Counted from the first letter of the stretch, positions 47,419-56,383 are shown. The stretch is DNA of 64,000 nt from Bacillus sp. AFS015802 (GCF_002561455.1 NZ_NTUP01000013.1:62001-126000); one strand, 5' to 3'. Made by a program: numbers and translations. The notes: generated by a model not told the origin, from the letters alone.

Positions 47419-47514
47419 GGGGCTGATTGTTAAGCTGGTGCTTGCCGGAGTCTTCAAAACTTCAGGGAGGCGCGTGCCGTCTCCGCTGGGTTCGATTCCC
47501 AGGCAGTCCCGCCA
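47419..47514 (+). tRNA. selC: tRNA-Sec (anticodon UCA)
   Basis: The 96-base sequence folds as a selenocysteine tRNA. The acceptor stem GGGGCTG (47419-47425) pairs with CAGTCCC (47504-47510), with one G-T and an eighth position that does not pair well. The discriminator is G, and CCA is encoded at 47512-47514. The D arm is AAGC-TGGT-GCTT with the four-base loop typical of tRNA-Sec. The anticodon arm is GGAGT-CTTCAAA-ACTTC with TCA at 47454-47456. A long variable arm pairs GGAGGC with GTCTCC. The T arm is CTGGG-TTCGATT-CCCAG. A promoter precedes it and a terminator follows. Confidence 0.9.
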
Positions 47515-47539
47515 TTTTATAAGAATACCCATACATACT

Positions 47540-47573
47540 AAAGAACCCTTATGCACGCATAAGGGTTCTTTTT
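47540..47573. terminator. Bidirectional terminator between selC and kinC
   Basis: AAAGAACCCTTATG pairs with CATAAGGGTTCTTT around a four-base loop, with T-runs on both strands. Confidence 0.9.
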
Positions 47574-48898
47574 CAATAATTTTGCAACGCTTCCCTTCTC
47601 TTTCTATCTGACGCCTGTACGCCTTCAAACAAGATGTGAAAGGTTGTTCCTTCACCCTGTTCGCTTTGTACCCGGATATCTGCTCCGTGATCGCGAAGAA
47701 TTCTCAGACATATTGTAAGGCCGAGACCGGTCCCTTTGGTTTTGGTCGTGAAGAAGGGCTCACCAAGTTTATCCAGGGTTTCCTTCTTCATCCCTACACC
47801 CTCATCCTTGAACGTAAGTTGTACTTTGCTGTGGGCGGTGATTCCTGCGTTTATCGTAATCGTTCCTCCATGAGGCATGGCTTCTATGGCATTTTTTATT
47901 AAATTGATAAATACTTGTTTTAACTGATTTTCATCGCCGCGGATATACAGCTCTCTTTCATGAAAATCCGTTTGAATGTCGATATTATATAAAATGGCAT
48001 TCGTATTCAATAGTCTCGCTACATGATCAAGTGTATCAACGATATTGATTCGCTTATATGTGACGGATTGCGGTTTGGCAAGAATCAATAACTCACTCAG
48101 CACAAGTTCGATCCGCTTGATTTCAGAAAAGACAATCCCTAAGTATTCCTTCGTTTTCTCATCGGCATCATCCCGTAATAACTGCAGGAAACCATTTATT
48201 GACGTCAAAGGATTTCTAACCTCATGGGCGATCCCGGCCGCCAATTGCCCCGCAACAGAGAGTTTCTGAGACTCGATTGCCAGCGTTTCGTTCATTTCGA
48301 TTAATTCTTCTTCATTATGTACTCTTTCGGTTATATCTGAAATGGTCCCCACTGTACCCAAAAGTTCCCCATTTCCGTTATAATTCAGCTTGATATTGAC
48401 TTCACCCCAACGAAACTGACCGTCCCTCTTTTGGTAAGAGAGATCCATCTTGGTTTTTTCCCTTTTTAAACTGATGCTTTGCCTTACAAGTCGGAGAATT
48501 TCATGACGTTCGTGCAGGGAGATGAAATGGAGGGCATTCTTATGCAGGCTTTCTTTGACTGTGTAACCCGTATAGTCTTCCCAGGATTGATTGAGGAATT
48601 GAAACTCGCCTTTGGCATTTGTATGAAAAACCACTTCATCAATACTTTGAAGGACATGCTGCATCTCTTCATTGAGAAGCTTCACTCTCTCTTCACTCTT
48701 TCTAAGTGCAGCTAAGGTCTTATGGCTGATGTCATAATTTTTCCCCATATAGTAGCTGATAAAGAGAATCAATAAGGTGAACACCATATCCACCCTCATA
48801 TCGACGGGATAATGAAGAACAAAATAATAAATAAAATCCCACGTGATGACTAATAAAAGTCCAGTGAATATCGAAGCTATCCTGCCTCTGTATTTCAT
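47573..48898 (-). CDS. kinC: KinC-like PAS-domain sensor histidine kinase
   Basis: The 441-residue protein has two N-terminal membrane helices with a short external loop, a PAS domain (about 80-195, with VVFHTNAKGEFQFLNQSW), and a HisKA/HATPase core (phosphoacceptor in GIAHEVRNPLTS, then NLIKNAIEAMP and GTGLGLTI). The order and many residues match B. subtilis KinC as I recall it, which responds to potassium leakage and feeds the Spo0A phosphorelay. ATG at 48898 has AGGAGG upstream. It faces selC across a shared terminator. Confidence 0.85.
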   Translation of the reverse strand: MKYRGRIASIFTGLLLVITWDFIYYFVLHYPVDMRVDMVFTLLILFISYYMGKNYDISHKTLAALRKSEERVKLLNEEMQHVLQSIDEVVFHTNAKGEFQFLNQSWEDYTGYTVKESLHKNALHFISLHERHEILRLVRQSISLKREKTKMDLSYQKRDGQFRWGEVNIKLNYNGNGELLGTVGTISDITERVHNEEELIEMNETLAIESQKLSVAGQLAAGIAHEVRNPLTSINGFLQLLRDDADEKTKEYLGIVFSEIKRIELVLSELLILAKPQSVTYKRINIVDTLDHVARLLNTNAILYNIDIQTDFHERELYIRGDENQLKQVFINLIKNAIEAMPHGGTITINAGITAHSKVQLTFKDEGVGMKKETLDKLGEPFFTTKTKGTGLGLTICLRILRDHGADIRVQSEQGEGTTFHILFEGVQASDRKRREALQNY

Positions 48899-49095
48899 CC
48901 TTCGAGCCTCCTGTCCGTAAGCTTTTAGAATACGATCGAAATAGAAAGAATTTTCACGATATTTGTTATTTATTAGTATATCATTTCTAATTAAGCACAG
49001 TATAGACTTCTTTTGTAAAAACCATGATATTCTTGTCACAGACATTCTCCTTGTCTATAATTGAATAGGATACGCTTTTAAACTGAGGTGAAAAC

Positions 49096-49521
49096 ATGCT
49101 TGAAGGTTGGTTCTTATATTTCATCCTTTTTTGGGTCGTTTTTTTAGTGGCTTCATTTGCCATAGGGGGATTCTTCATGTTCCGGAAATTCTTAAAGAGG
49201 TTCCCTAAAGAGGATGGCAAATCGGATTTGGATTGGGAAGAGCATTATGTGAATGAAACGATCCATCTGTGGGGCGAAGATGAAAAGAAAATGCTTAATG
49301 AATTGGTTACACCCGTCCCGGAATTATTCAGGGACGTAGCGAAGCAAAAAATCGCAGGGAAAATCGGTGAATTGGCATTAAATGAAAGGGCAGAAGCCAT
49401 TACACGGGAATTGGTCATCAGGGGATATATTTTGGCCACTCCCAAAAGGGACCATAAGTTTCTCAGAAAAAAACTCGATGACATGCAAATAGAAGTTACC
49501 CCCTACGAACATTTATTCTAA
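49096..49521 (+). CDS. yneK: YneK (DUF2621) membrane protein
   Basis: A 141-residue protein with one N-terminal membrane helix (about 5-28), a WEEHYVNE segment and a basic C-terminal domain with NERAEAITRELVIRGYI. This matches B. subtilis YneK in length and position near the ccdA/yneI/ccdC group. GAGGTG precedes the ATG. Function unknown. Here a metalloprotease gene separates it from ccdC. Confidence 0.8.
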   Translation: MLEGWFLYFILFWVVFLVASFAIGGFFMFRKFLKRFPKEDGKSDLDWEEHYVNETIHLWGEDEKKMLNELVTPVPELFRDVAKQKIAGKIGELALNERAEAITRELVIRGYILATPKRDHKFLRKKLDDMQIEVTPYEHLF

Positions 49522-49541
49522 GATAACAGGCAGGGAACATA

Positions 49542-49646
49542 ATGGGATCGATACTTGTTATTCCGATTGTTTTATATTTAATTTTCATGGTTGGTGCGGC
49601 TATTCTGTATGTAAAATGGAAGAAAGCCCAAAAAGGTAAACGTTAA
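49542..49646 (+). CDS. 34-residue membrane microprotein
   Basis: MGSILVIPIVLYLIFMVGAA is followed by a basic tail (YVKWKKAQKGKR), a single-helix peptide with the positive end inside. It begins 20 bases after yneK with AGGGA at suitable spacing, so it is probably co-transcribed. Its stop codon lies inside the loop of the terminator hairpin. Confidence 0.6.
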   Translation: MGSILVIPIVLYLIFMVGAAILYVKWKKAQKGKR

Positions 49647-49662
49647 TTCGTTTACCTTTTTT
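49631..49662. terminator. Terminator overlapping the microprotein stop codon
   Basis: AAAAGGTAAACG pairs with CGTTTACCTTTT around a six-base loop that contains the TAA stop; T-runs on both strands suit the convergent genes. Confidence 0.85.
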
Positions 49663-49684
49663 AAATGCTTATTTTCTATTTTGA

Positions 49685-50164
49685 TTAATCAATGGGATCT
49701 TCTGCTTTGCCAAATCGTATGACGTCGAGAATCGCTTGACCATCACTCGGTTTTCCATCTCCATTCCTGAAAGGAAACAAGGAAAAAAAGATAAAGTAAA
49801 CCGAGAAATATACAAATTGATAGAAAAAGATGTGGACAGGTATGACGCCCTGATAAATCAGAAAGTTAATTGAAAGTATCGCAATCAGGTTGAATAAACT
49901 GCCTGACATATAAATGAGTACATGTACCCATACTTTATCATATTTTAACTCACGATATTGACACCATCCCTCCATGAAATACATCCTCTTCACTTCCAAC
50001 GGGCCAATATTGATCAGGTGCTTACCGGTTCCGATCGCGAATTTAATCTTGGCCCCGAATAATCGCGCAATCAGGATATGACCTGCTTCATGTACAATCG
50101 TCACCAATGGCAGCGTAAGAAAGAATGCCAGAAAAAATGTCCATATATCTGCTAACGTAAACAA
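49685..50164 (-). CDS. M50-type membrane metalloprotease-like protein
   Basis: A 159-residue protein with about four membrane segments. The zinc motif is HEAGH near residue 25, and a later NGDGKPSDGQAI resembles the second site-2-protease motif (N-x2-DG). It is short for the family and lacks a PDZ domain. The start is TTG, with GGTGGG upstream. The substrate is unknown; small standalone M50 proteins are common in Bacillus. Confidence 0.75.
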   Translation of the reverse strand: MFTLADIWTFFLAFFLTLPLVTIVHEAGHILIARLFGAKIKFAIGTGKHLINIGPLEVKRMYFMEGWCQYRELKYDKVWVHVLIYMSGSLFNLIAILSINFLIYQGVIPVHIFFYQFVYFSVYFIFFSLFPFRNGDGKPSDGQAILDVIRFGKAEDPID

Positions 50165-50292
50165 TCGTTATCCCACCAATATCTTTTAGTATTTTTTCAT
50201 CTTCTCTCTCTTTGCCCGAAATGATTCACCAATAAGCTTATTTGGCAGCATTGTAATAAAATCGTAATCCTATAGTGGTATTTCCGCCAATA

Positions 50293-50322
50293 TAAAAAGC
50301 AGGGTGAGTCACCCTGCTTTTT
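50293..50322 (-). terminator. Terminator of ccdC
   Basis: AAAAAGCAGGGTGA pairs with TCACCCTGCTTTTT across a one- to three-base loop. Confidence 0.85.
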
Positions 50323-50331
50323 AATGGTGTA

Positions 50332-50811
50332 TTAAATTGAATTCGTCGTCAGATCTTGATTTTCCTGATGCAGCTTTCTATATTGGAAATACATGGTTAT
50401 TCTCCACGGGACGATCATGCCAAAAGCAAGTATCCAAAACATTCCGCTCAGTTCTCCATAATCAATCGAAGTACTAAGTATCGACTTGGCTACAATTCGG
50501 ATTAACAGGAGGCCGATTAAAATGAAAGCAAACGCTTTGGAACGCTTTAAATAAATATCATTATCTCGAATCTCGAACTTGGAAGTCTTGATTAACAAGA
50601 GAGAGAATACCATCCCAACTGTAATGGCCTCTAAAAATTCACTTACATTGACCCGGAAGACAGGAAATAAGAACATCAATGCACCTGTACTCATAAAGAG
50701 TGGCGGTAAAATGATTTTCTTACCGCTTACCGGTTTCTTCTGAGCCTTCATCCTGATAAATATCACCATAAATCCCATGCAAATCGCTACAATGGATGAA
50801 GCAATCATCAT
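50332..50811 (-). CDS. ccdC: CcdC/YneJ membrane protein
   Basis: A 159-residue protein with about four or five membrane helices, matching CcdC (YneJ, DUF1453 type) in length and location beside yneI and ccdA. It has been linked by position to cytochrome c biogenesis, but a role is unproven. Two adjacent ATGs can serve as the start. Confidence 0.8.
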   Translation of the reverse strand: MMIASSIVAICMGFMVIFIRMKAQKKPVSGKKIILPPLFMSTGALMFLFPVFRVNVSEFLEAITVGMVFSLLLIKTSKFEIRDNDIYLKRSKAFAFILIGLLLIRIVAKSILSTSIDYGELSGMFWILAFGMIVPWRITMYFQYRKLHQENQDLTTNSI

Positions 50812-50887
50812 AAAGCATCATCATCCTTTTATAATCTACTTTCATACCTTCCTATATTATAGCCCAAATGGAGGAAAAACGAAAACA

Positions 50888-50926
50888 CAAAAAAGAGAGA
50901 GTGAATAGAAGCTTCAATCTCTCTTT
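50888..50926 (-). terminator. Terminator of yneI
   Basis: AAAGAGAGA pairs with TCTCTCTTT, with further pairing (AGAAGCTTC) in the loop; a T6 run follows on the minus strand. Confidence 0.75.
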
Positions 50927-50933
50927 CGGTTCA

Positions 50934-51293
50934 TTACCCTAACACTCTTTTAATGGCTTCATCTACCCGTACTTCATCAAAGGGTTTGACAATAAAGTCC
51001 TTAGCCCCCGCTTCAATGGCCTCCACTACGACCTTTTGTTGTCCCATCGCCGAACACATGATGACCTTGGCTTGAGGGAATTCGGCGAGAATCTTCTTAA
51101 CGGCTTCTATACCATTCATATCCGGCATGGTTATATCCATCGTTACCAGGTCAGGCTGAAGCTCACGATACTTCTCCACGGCCAAAAGTCCGTCTTCAGC
51201 TTCCCCAACGACTTCATGGCCGCTGGATGAAAGCATGTTTCCAAGAGTCAATCTCATAAATTTCGCATCATCCACTACAAGTATCGTTGCCAC
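50934..51293 (-). CDS. yneI: CheY-like single-domain response regulator YneI
   Basis: A 119-residue receiver domain with acidic DD near residue 8, the phosphoacceptor Asp near 52 in VTMDITMPDMNG, Ser/Thr in MCSAMG and Lys in IVKPF. It has no output domain. The start is GTG at 51293, eight bases after GAGGAGG; a longer frame includes that site. It lies downstream of ccdA, as in B. subtilis. Its partner kinase is unknown. Confidence 0.88.
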   Translation of the reverse strand: MATILVVDDAKFMRLTLGNMLSSSGHEVVGEAEDGLLAVEKYRELQPDLVTMDITMPDMNGIEAVKKILAEFPQAKVIMCSAMGQQKVVVEAIEAGAKDFIVKPFDEVRVDEAIKRVLG

Positions 51294-51423
51294 GGATGTT
51301 TCCTCCTCGTATACACTATCGATGTCCATTAAGTATATTTACCTGATTCATCCATTTAAACTATACCATAAAACGTAATATTTATTCAATTTTAATCTGT
51401 TGATGAGCACCTGATAATTGGCA

Positions 51424-52131
51424 TTAAAATCCTTGAAAGCCACCGAATATGGATGTAAAGTAGGCAAGGATGACTGTCATCCAGTCAAAGAACAGCATGA
51501 TCCCGACAACAATCATGACGTATCCCCCTACTTTCACGATCTTCCCGCTGTTCTTTCTGATCCATTGCATTCTGCCGATGAAGAATGACAGGATGAAGAA
51601 AGGAATGGCAAACCCTAATACATAGGCTGTCATATACATGACACCGGATCCGGGATTGGTTGCTGCAAGTGCCAGTACCGAAGCAAGGATCGGACCTGTA
51701 CAGGGAGTCCATCCTGCAGCGAATGCCATTCCGATCAGAATGGAACCCACGAATCCTGCAGGTCTATTCTTAAACTCAATTCTGCGATCCTTCATCAACG
51801 CTTCCGGGGTGAAGATCCCTATGACGACTAATCCGAAGATCACGATGAATATGGCGCCGAGCTGCCGGATGAGATCCTTATAATTTAAGAAGAAGTTACC
51901 GACCAGGGAGGCTCCAAAACCGATTGCTATGAAAATGGCAGAAAAACCAATCAGGAAAAACAGTGTATGTAATAAGCTTCTTCTTTGGAGCATGGCATTA
52001 TCCGTTTTCAATTCATTTACACTCATACCCGTTATATAAGAAAGAAAAGCGGGATATAAGGGGAGGCAGCATGGGGAGATAAAACTGAGAAAGCCGGCCC
52101 CGAATGCTAAGAAAATATTAATATCAGACAT
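51424..52131 (-). CDS. ccdA: Cytochrome c biogenesis protein CcdA
   Basis: The 235-residue protein has six membrane helices and the two redox-active cysteines of the DsbD core (SPCCLPLYP near residue 20 and GWTPCTGP near residue 140). It carries reducing power across the membrane for cytochrome c maturation and, in B. subtilis, for spore synthesis. The length equals that of B. subtilis CcdA. Confidence 0.93.
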   Translation of the reverse strand: MSDINIFLAFGAGFLSFISPCCLPLYPAFLSYITGMSVNELKTDNAMLQRRSLLHTLFFLIGFSAIFIAIGFGASLVGNFFLNYKDLIRQLGAIFIVIFGLVVIGIFTPEALMKDRRIEFKNRPAGFVGSILIGMAFAAGWTPCTGPILASVLALAATNPGSGVMYMTAYVLGFAIPFFILSFFIGRMQWIRKNSGKIVKVGGYVMIVVGIMLFFDWMTVILAYFTSIFGGFQGF

Positions 52132-52297
52132 CTCTACATCTCCTACATTACAGTATATATATTTATTCTATCAAACAATCCTTCAAACTATGAGGAATGA
52201 TTATGTGAAAGATTTGTGACCATTTCGTTACAACCCCTTTTCACTCTTTCATTTGTATTAAAGTCTCTTTTCTTTTTATGAAACCGATAATTTTACT

Positions 52298-52326
52298 TTG
52301 AAAAAAAGTGCTGTTTTCGTTATACT
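52298..52326 (+). promoter_or_regulatory. Strong sigma-A promoter of the Spo0E-like gene
   Basis: TTGAAA (52298-52303), a 17-base spacer, then TATACT (52321-52326). The leader to the GTG start is about 65 bases. Confidence 0.75.
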
Positions 52327-52396
52327 AATAAAAAGTTACAGTTATTACTAGTTTTGTATTCCACTTGTCAGGATATACAAAAGAAAGGAAACAGCC

Positions 52397-52573
52397 GTGT
52401 CTAAAAAAGAGCTTCTCGAACGAATTGAAAAAAAGCGCGCTCAATTAATTGATATTGTTGCTGAAAACGGACTTACGTCACCTCAAGCTATTCAATTTAG
52501 TCAGGAACTTGATCGTCTGTTAAATAGCTACAACTCACAATACATAAAAAAATGCACACCCCAAATGAGCTGA
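52397..52573 (+). CDS. Spo0E-family aspartyl-phosphate phosphatase
   Basis: A 58-residue peptide from GTG 52397 (AAAGG site eight bases upstream) with the Spo0E pattern: helix 1 KKELLERIEKKRAQL, helix 2 ending in SQELDRLLNSY, where the family motif SxELD is intact. These small proteins dephosphorylate Spo0A~P and delay sporulation. It lies between ccdA and the ABC exporter genes, is read in the opposite direction to both, and has its own promoter and terminator. Confidence 0.85.
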   Translation: MSKKELLERIEKKRAQLIDIVAENGLTSPQAIQFSQELDRLLNSYNSQYIKKCTPQMS

Positions 52574-52620
52574 ACCTGACCTTTCACACAAATAAATGAT
52601 TCCCATATAAAGCTTACAGC

Positions 52621-52657
52621 GAAAAGGGAGACTCCGAATCTACGGAGTCTCCCTTTT
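52621..52657. terminator. Bidirectional terminator
   Basis: AAAAGGGAGACTCCG pairs with CGGAGTCTCCCTTTT around a six-base loop, between the Spo0E-like gene and the convergent ABC gene. Confidence 0.9.
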
Positions 52658-52673
52658 ATACGGCCAAGGCCTA

Positions 52674-54476
52674 CTACGTCCCTGATACGGCATCCTCCAT
52701 GCCATGGACCAACCCATTTTGAAGGAGGTACATTTTATGGTATATGCCTTTTTGAAGAAGTAACTCCTGATGGCTGCCACGCTCTACAATTTCCCCATGA
52801 TGGAGCACCAGGATCAGATCAGCATCCTGAATGGTCGAAAGCCTGTGAGCAATGGCAATGGTTGTTCTGCCTCTTCTCATTTTCGTGAGGGCATCCTGGA
52901 TTGCTTCTTCCGTTTCTGTATCAATATTTGCTGTGGCCTCATCGAGGACAAGAACCTTAGGTTTGGTGGCAATTGTACGGGCAAAGGCGATCAGCTGACG
53001 CTGTCCGCTTGATAATGTTGAACCCCTTTCGACCACAGGATGCTCATATCCTCCCGGAAGTTTTTCAATGAATGTATCCGCCTGAACGAATGCAGCTGCC
53101 TCTTCAACTTCTACATCAGACATCCTCTCATGATGCATCTTGATATTATCCCGTATGTTTCCATAAAAAAGGAAGGGATCCTGGAGGACGAGCCCCATCT
53201 TCCGACGAAGCTCTCCCATCGGGTACGATTTGATGCTACGGCCATCTATGGAAATGTCGCCACGGTGAAATTCATAGAATCTCATTAGTAAATTGATAAT
53301 GGAGCTCTTACCGCTTCCGGTATGCCCGACGAGTGCGACTGTTTCACCCGGCTTCGCTGTGAAGGAAATATCCTTAAGGACATCATTCTTCCCGTCATAA
53401 GAGAATGAAACATTGGTAAACGTTATTTCCCCTTTCACGATCGTTCCATCCCCATCTTTCATAGTCTGACCAGGGGTAAGCTCTTGTTCATCCAACAGCT
53501 TAAAAACACGCGATGAGGCAATGATGGCCTGTTGAAACATGGACAATCTCATCATGATTTGATTGACTGGTTCGAAAAACCGGTCCAGATAGTTCACAAA
53601 GGCATACAGGACACCTATTTCAATCGGCTGATTGAACGATGTGATTCCAAAATAGCTTAAAACCACAATTAAAGCGGCGACATACACAAGATCGATGGCG
53701 GGCCTTAACAATAATCCATCCACCTTGATATTCCTCATTCCTGCGAGATAGTGCTTTTCATTGATTTCCCCGAATTCTTTCCTAAGTCTTTTTTCCTGCC
53801 GGAATACTTGGATGATCGACATCCCCTGAAGAGACTCACTGAGCTTGGCATTGAGCTGACTCAATCTTTCACGCATATCCTGATAGAAAACGGAGCTGTA
53901 TGTGCGATACATCTTCATGATCATGAAGATGACCGGTAAGATGAATAAGCAGAAAAAAGCCAACCGGGAATTGAGGGCGAACATGGCTATGAAAATCCCC
54001 GTTAAAAGGAAAGCCCCTTGAATGAATGATACCAGGACACTTACGAACATATCCTTAATCGCTTCTGTATCATTCGTTACACGGGAGACAATGCTTCCTG
54101 CGGGGGTTTGATCAAAGTACTTCATACCAAGGTTTTGAACCTTCGTAAAGACGTCCACCCTCAATTCCTGGATGATTTTCAGGGCTATTTCCTGAAATTT
54201 TAATAATTGGAAGTACGAAATCAAGACATTTCCCACCTGAATGAATAAATAGGCCGCCGCTAAACCCATGAGCGGGGCATAAGGGAACAATCTGGGCGTT
54301 AAATAATCATCAATGAAGACCTTTATGATGATTGGCCCCAACACGTCACCTATAGTGGTCAGCAGCAATAATGAAAAAGCGACCAATATTGTTTTTTTAT
54401 GAGGCTTTGTATATCTCATGAGGCGGAAAAAGATATTCCGCTGCTCTTTCGGTGTCAACGTTTGTATACGATCCAT
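52674..54476 (-). CDS. ABC exporter half-transporter, catalytic subunit (YheH/BmrD-like)
   Basis: A 600-residue protein with six membrane helices (to about 325) and an ATPase domain: Walker A GHTGSGKS near 381, signature LSSGQ and Walker B VLVLDEA with the catalytic glutamate. The signature departs from LSGGQ. With the partner encoded three bases upstream it should form a heterodimer with one consensus and one degenerate ATP site, like B. subtilis BmrCD. A multidrug or lipid substrate is likely but not shown. The ribosome site GGAGGG lies in the end of the upstream gene. Confidence 0.88.
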   Translation of the reverse strand: MDRIQTLTPKEQRNIFFRLMRYTKPHKKTILVAFSLLLLTTIGDVLGPIIIKVFIDDYLTPRLFPYAPLMGLAAAYLFIQVGNVLISYFQLLKFQEIALKIIQELRVDVFTKVQNLGMKYFDQTPAGSIVSRVTNDTEAIKDMFVSVLVSFIQGAFLLTGIFIAMFALNSRLAFFCLFILPVIFMIMKMYRTYSSVFYQDMRERLSQLNAKLSESLQGMSIIQVFRQEKRLRKEFGEINEKHYLAGMRNIKVDGLLLRPAIDLVYVAALIVVLSYFGITSFNQPIEIGVLYAFVNYLDRFFEPVNQIMMRLSMFQQAIIASSRVFKLLDEQELTPGQTMKDGDGTIVKGEITFTNVSFSYDGKNDVLKDISFTAKPGETVALVGHTGSGKSSIINLLMRFYEFHRGDISIDGRSIKSYPMGELRRKMGLVLQDPFLFYGNIRDNIKMHHERMSDVEVEEAAAFVQADTFIEKLPGGYEHPVVERGSTLSSGQRQLIAFARTIATKPKVLVLDEATANIDTETEEAIQDALTKMRRGRTTIAIAHRLSTIQDADLILVLHHGEIVERGSHQELLLQKGIYHKMYLLQNGLVHGMEDAVSGT

Positions 54477-54479
54477 TAT

Positions 54480-56228
54480 TCACCCTCCATGTTCCACGAG
54501 TTCTTCTAACTGTTGACGAAGATACATCTCCCTGTACCAGCCTTTTTTCTTCATTAGTTCCAGGTGGGTACCTTTTTCGATGATTTTCCCTTCCTCGAGG
54601 ACGATGATCAGGTCTGCATGTTGAATGGCACTGAGTCGATGAGAAGTGATCATCGTTGTCTTACCGGTCCGGTTATACTTAAGGGAAGTCAGGATGGACT
54701 CTTCTGTTTTGGCATCCACTGCCGAAAGGGAGTCATCGAGTATGAGTACTTCAGGATCCATTAAGAGCGCCCTTGCAATCGATATCCTCTGCTTTTGTCC
54801 ACCCGACAGGGAGACTCCCCGCTCCCCTACCATCGTGTCATAGCCTTCAGGGAACCGGCTGATATCGTCATGAATGTGGGCTAGTGCTGCTGATGACTCA
54901 ACGTCTTCTTTCGATGAAAGAGGATTCGTGAACGCGATATTTTCTATAATCGTGGCTGAAAAAAGAAAGTGATCTTGTGGGACGTATCCGATGCATTCAC
55001 GCAGACGCCTTAATTGATAATATTTGATTTCATTGCCACCATATTTCATTTCACCCTTATACCCGTCAAATTCTCTCAAAAGGAGCTTTAACAGCGTGGT
55101 TTTACCTGCACCCGTCTTTCCCACGATACCGATGGTCTGGCCCTTTTTTATGGTAAAGTGAATGTCTTCCAGCGCATGCACTTCCTCACCAGGGTATGAA
55201 AAAGAGGTAACCTTGTATTCTATATCACCGGTTGGGGCTTGATCCATGGCTTCGGGACCATCCTGTATATCTACCTTTTCATTCAGGAGCCCGGCAACCC
55301 GATCATACGATGCACGGCCTCTCTCCACAATGTTAAATAACCATCCAAATGCAAGCATTGGCCAAATCAGGAGCCCGAGATAGGTGGTGAAGGAAATCAA
55401 TTCTCCTATCGTCAGCTCACCGCTTATGACAAATCTTGAACCGAATACAATCGACAGGAAGAAAGAAATCCCTACTATAATGGAGATGGTCGGATCAAAT
55501 AAAGAATCTACCCTTGCAACGGAAATATTCTTCTGAACCACCTCTTCTGATTGCTTCCTGAACGACTCGATGTCCTCCTTCTCCTGCCCAAAAGTTTTTA
55601 TGACCTTCATTCCCGTTACACTTTCCTGGGTTTTATCATTCAATGCAGAGAAGGCTTCCTGGGCTTTATGAAACCTTTTATGAAGGAGTGTCCCATAATA
55701 ACTTGTCAGCATCGCCATGAACGGCATGGGGATCAGGGCGATGAGGGTCAGCTTCCAGCTAATCGTAAAAGCCATTGCCAACACAACAAAGCCTCCCGTA
55801 GATAAGGAGTCCACAAGGGTCAATACCCCTACGCCCGCAGTCTGTTGAATTGCCTGAAGGTCATTTGTTGCGTGTGCCATCAAATCCCCTACACGCCTTT
55901 TTTGATAAAAGGCCGGAGACATTTTAGTAAAATGATGATAAAGGTCGTTCCTCAGTAAGCGGGAAAGCTTGGTGGCGGATCCGAAGATCATGATTCTCCA
56001 TACGAAACGGAGGCCGTACATAGATAGCGCAGTGAAGATCAAAATCAACATCCATTTCACCATGTCTTCTGTCGAGAGCGAGTGCTCCTTTATACGATCG
56101 ACCACGATCCCAACGACCTTCGGTGGGATCAATTGAAGAAAAGCCACCAATAACAGAAGGAGGGTTCCTGTGATATATGACTTTTTCTCCTGCAGAAAAA
56201 ACCACTTCAAATCTAAAAAGACTTTCAT
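54480..56228 (-). CDS. ABC exporter half-transporter, degenerate subunit (YheI/BmrC-like)
   Basis: A 582-residue exporter half with six helices and an ATPase domain. Walker A is GKTGAGKT, the signature is canonical LSGGQ, but Walker B ends VLILDDS, so the catalytic glutamate is aspartate. This is the mark of the non-hydrolytic half in heterodimeric exporters. The membrane half has ATNDLQAIQQT and ALNDKTQESVTGMKVIK, close to B. subtilis YheI (BmrC) as I recall it. It is the first gene of a two-gene operon. Confidence 0.88.
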   Translation of the reverse strand: MKVFLDLKWFFLQEKKSYITGTLLLLLVAFLQLIPPKVVGIVVDRIKEHSLSTEDMVKWMLILIFTALSMYGLRFVWRIMIFGSATKLSRLLRNDLYHHFTKMSPAFYQKRRVGDLMAHATNDLQAIQQTAGVGVLTLVDSLSTGGFVVLAMAFTISWKLTLIALIPMPFMAMLTSYYGTLLHKRFHKAQEAFSALNDKTQESVTGMKVIKTFGQEKEDIESFRKQSEEVVQKNISVARVDSLFDPTISIIVGISFFLSIVFGSRFVISGELTIGELISFTTYLGLLIWPMLAFGWLFNIVERGRASYDRVAGLLNEKVDIQDGPEAMDQAPTGDIEYKVTSFSYPGEEVHALEDIHFTIKKGQTIGIVGKTGAGKTTLLKLLLREFDGYKGEMKYGGNEIKYYQLRRLRECIGYVPQDHFLFSATIIENIAFTNPLSSKEDVESSAALAHIHDDISRFPEGYDTMVGERGVSLSGGQKQRISIARALLMDPEVLILDDSLSAVDAKTEESILTSLKYNRTGKTTMITSHRLSAIQHADLIIVLEEGKIIEKGTHLELMKKKGWYREMYLRQQLEELVEHGG

Positions 56229-56330
56229 ACTGTTTCCCCCGAATCATTATTAAATCGACTCTTTATTTTACCAAATTTCAAAAAAATGAGAAATCATTTT
56301 TTTCATTACTGGTCCTTTTCATTCCAAATA

Positions 56331-56367
56331 CAAAAAAGCATCCCTTATCATGTTAAGAGATGCTTTC
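56331..56367 (-). terminator. Terminator of camS
   Basis: AAAGCATC(C)CTTA pairs with TAAG(A)GATGCTTT around a short loop; T6 follows on the minus strand. Confidence 0.8.
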
Positions 56368-56383
56368 AGGTCTTTATTCATTC

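Noticed and set aside
48899-49045. N-terminal extension of kinC
   Set aside because: The extra residues precede the AGGAGG site and do not match the start of KinC-type kinases.
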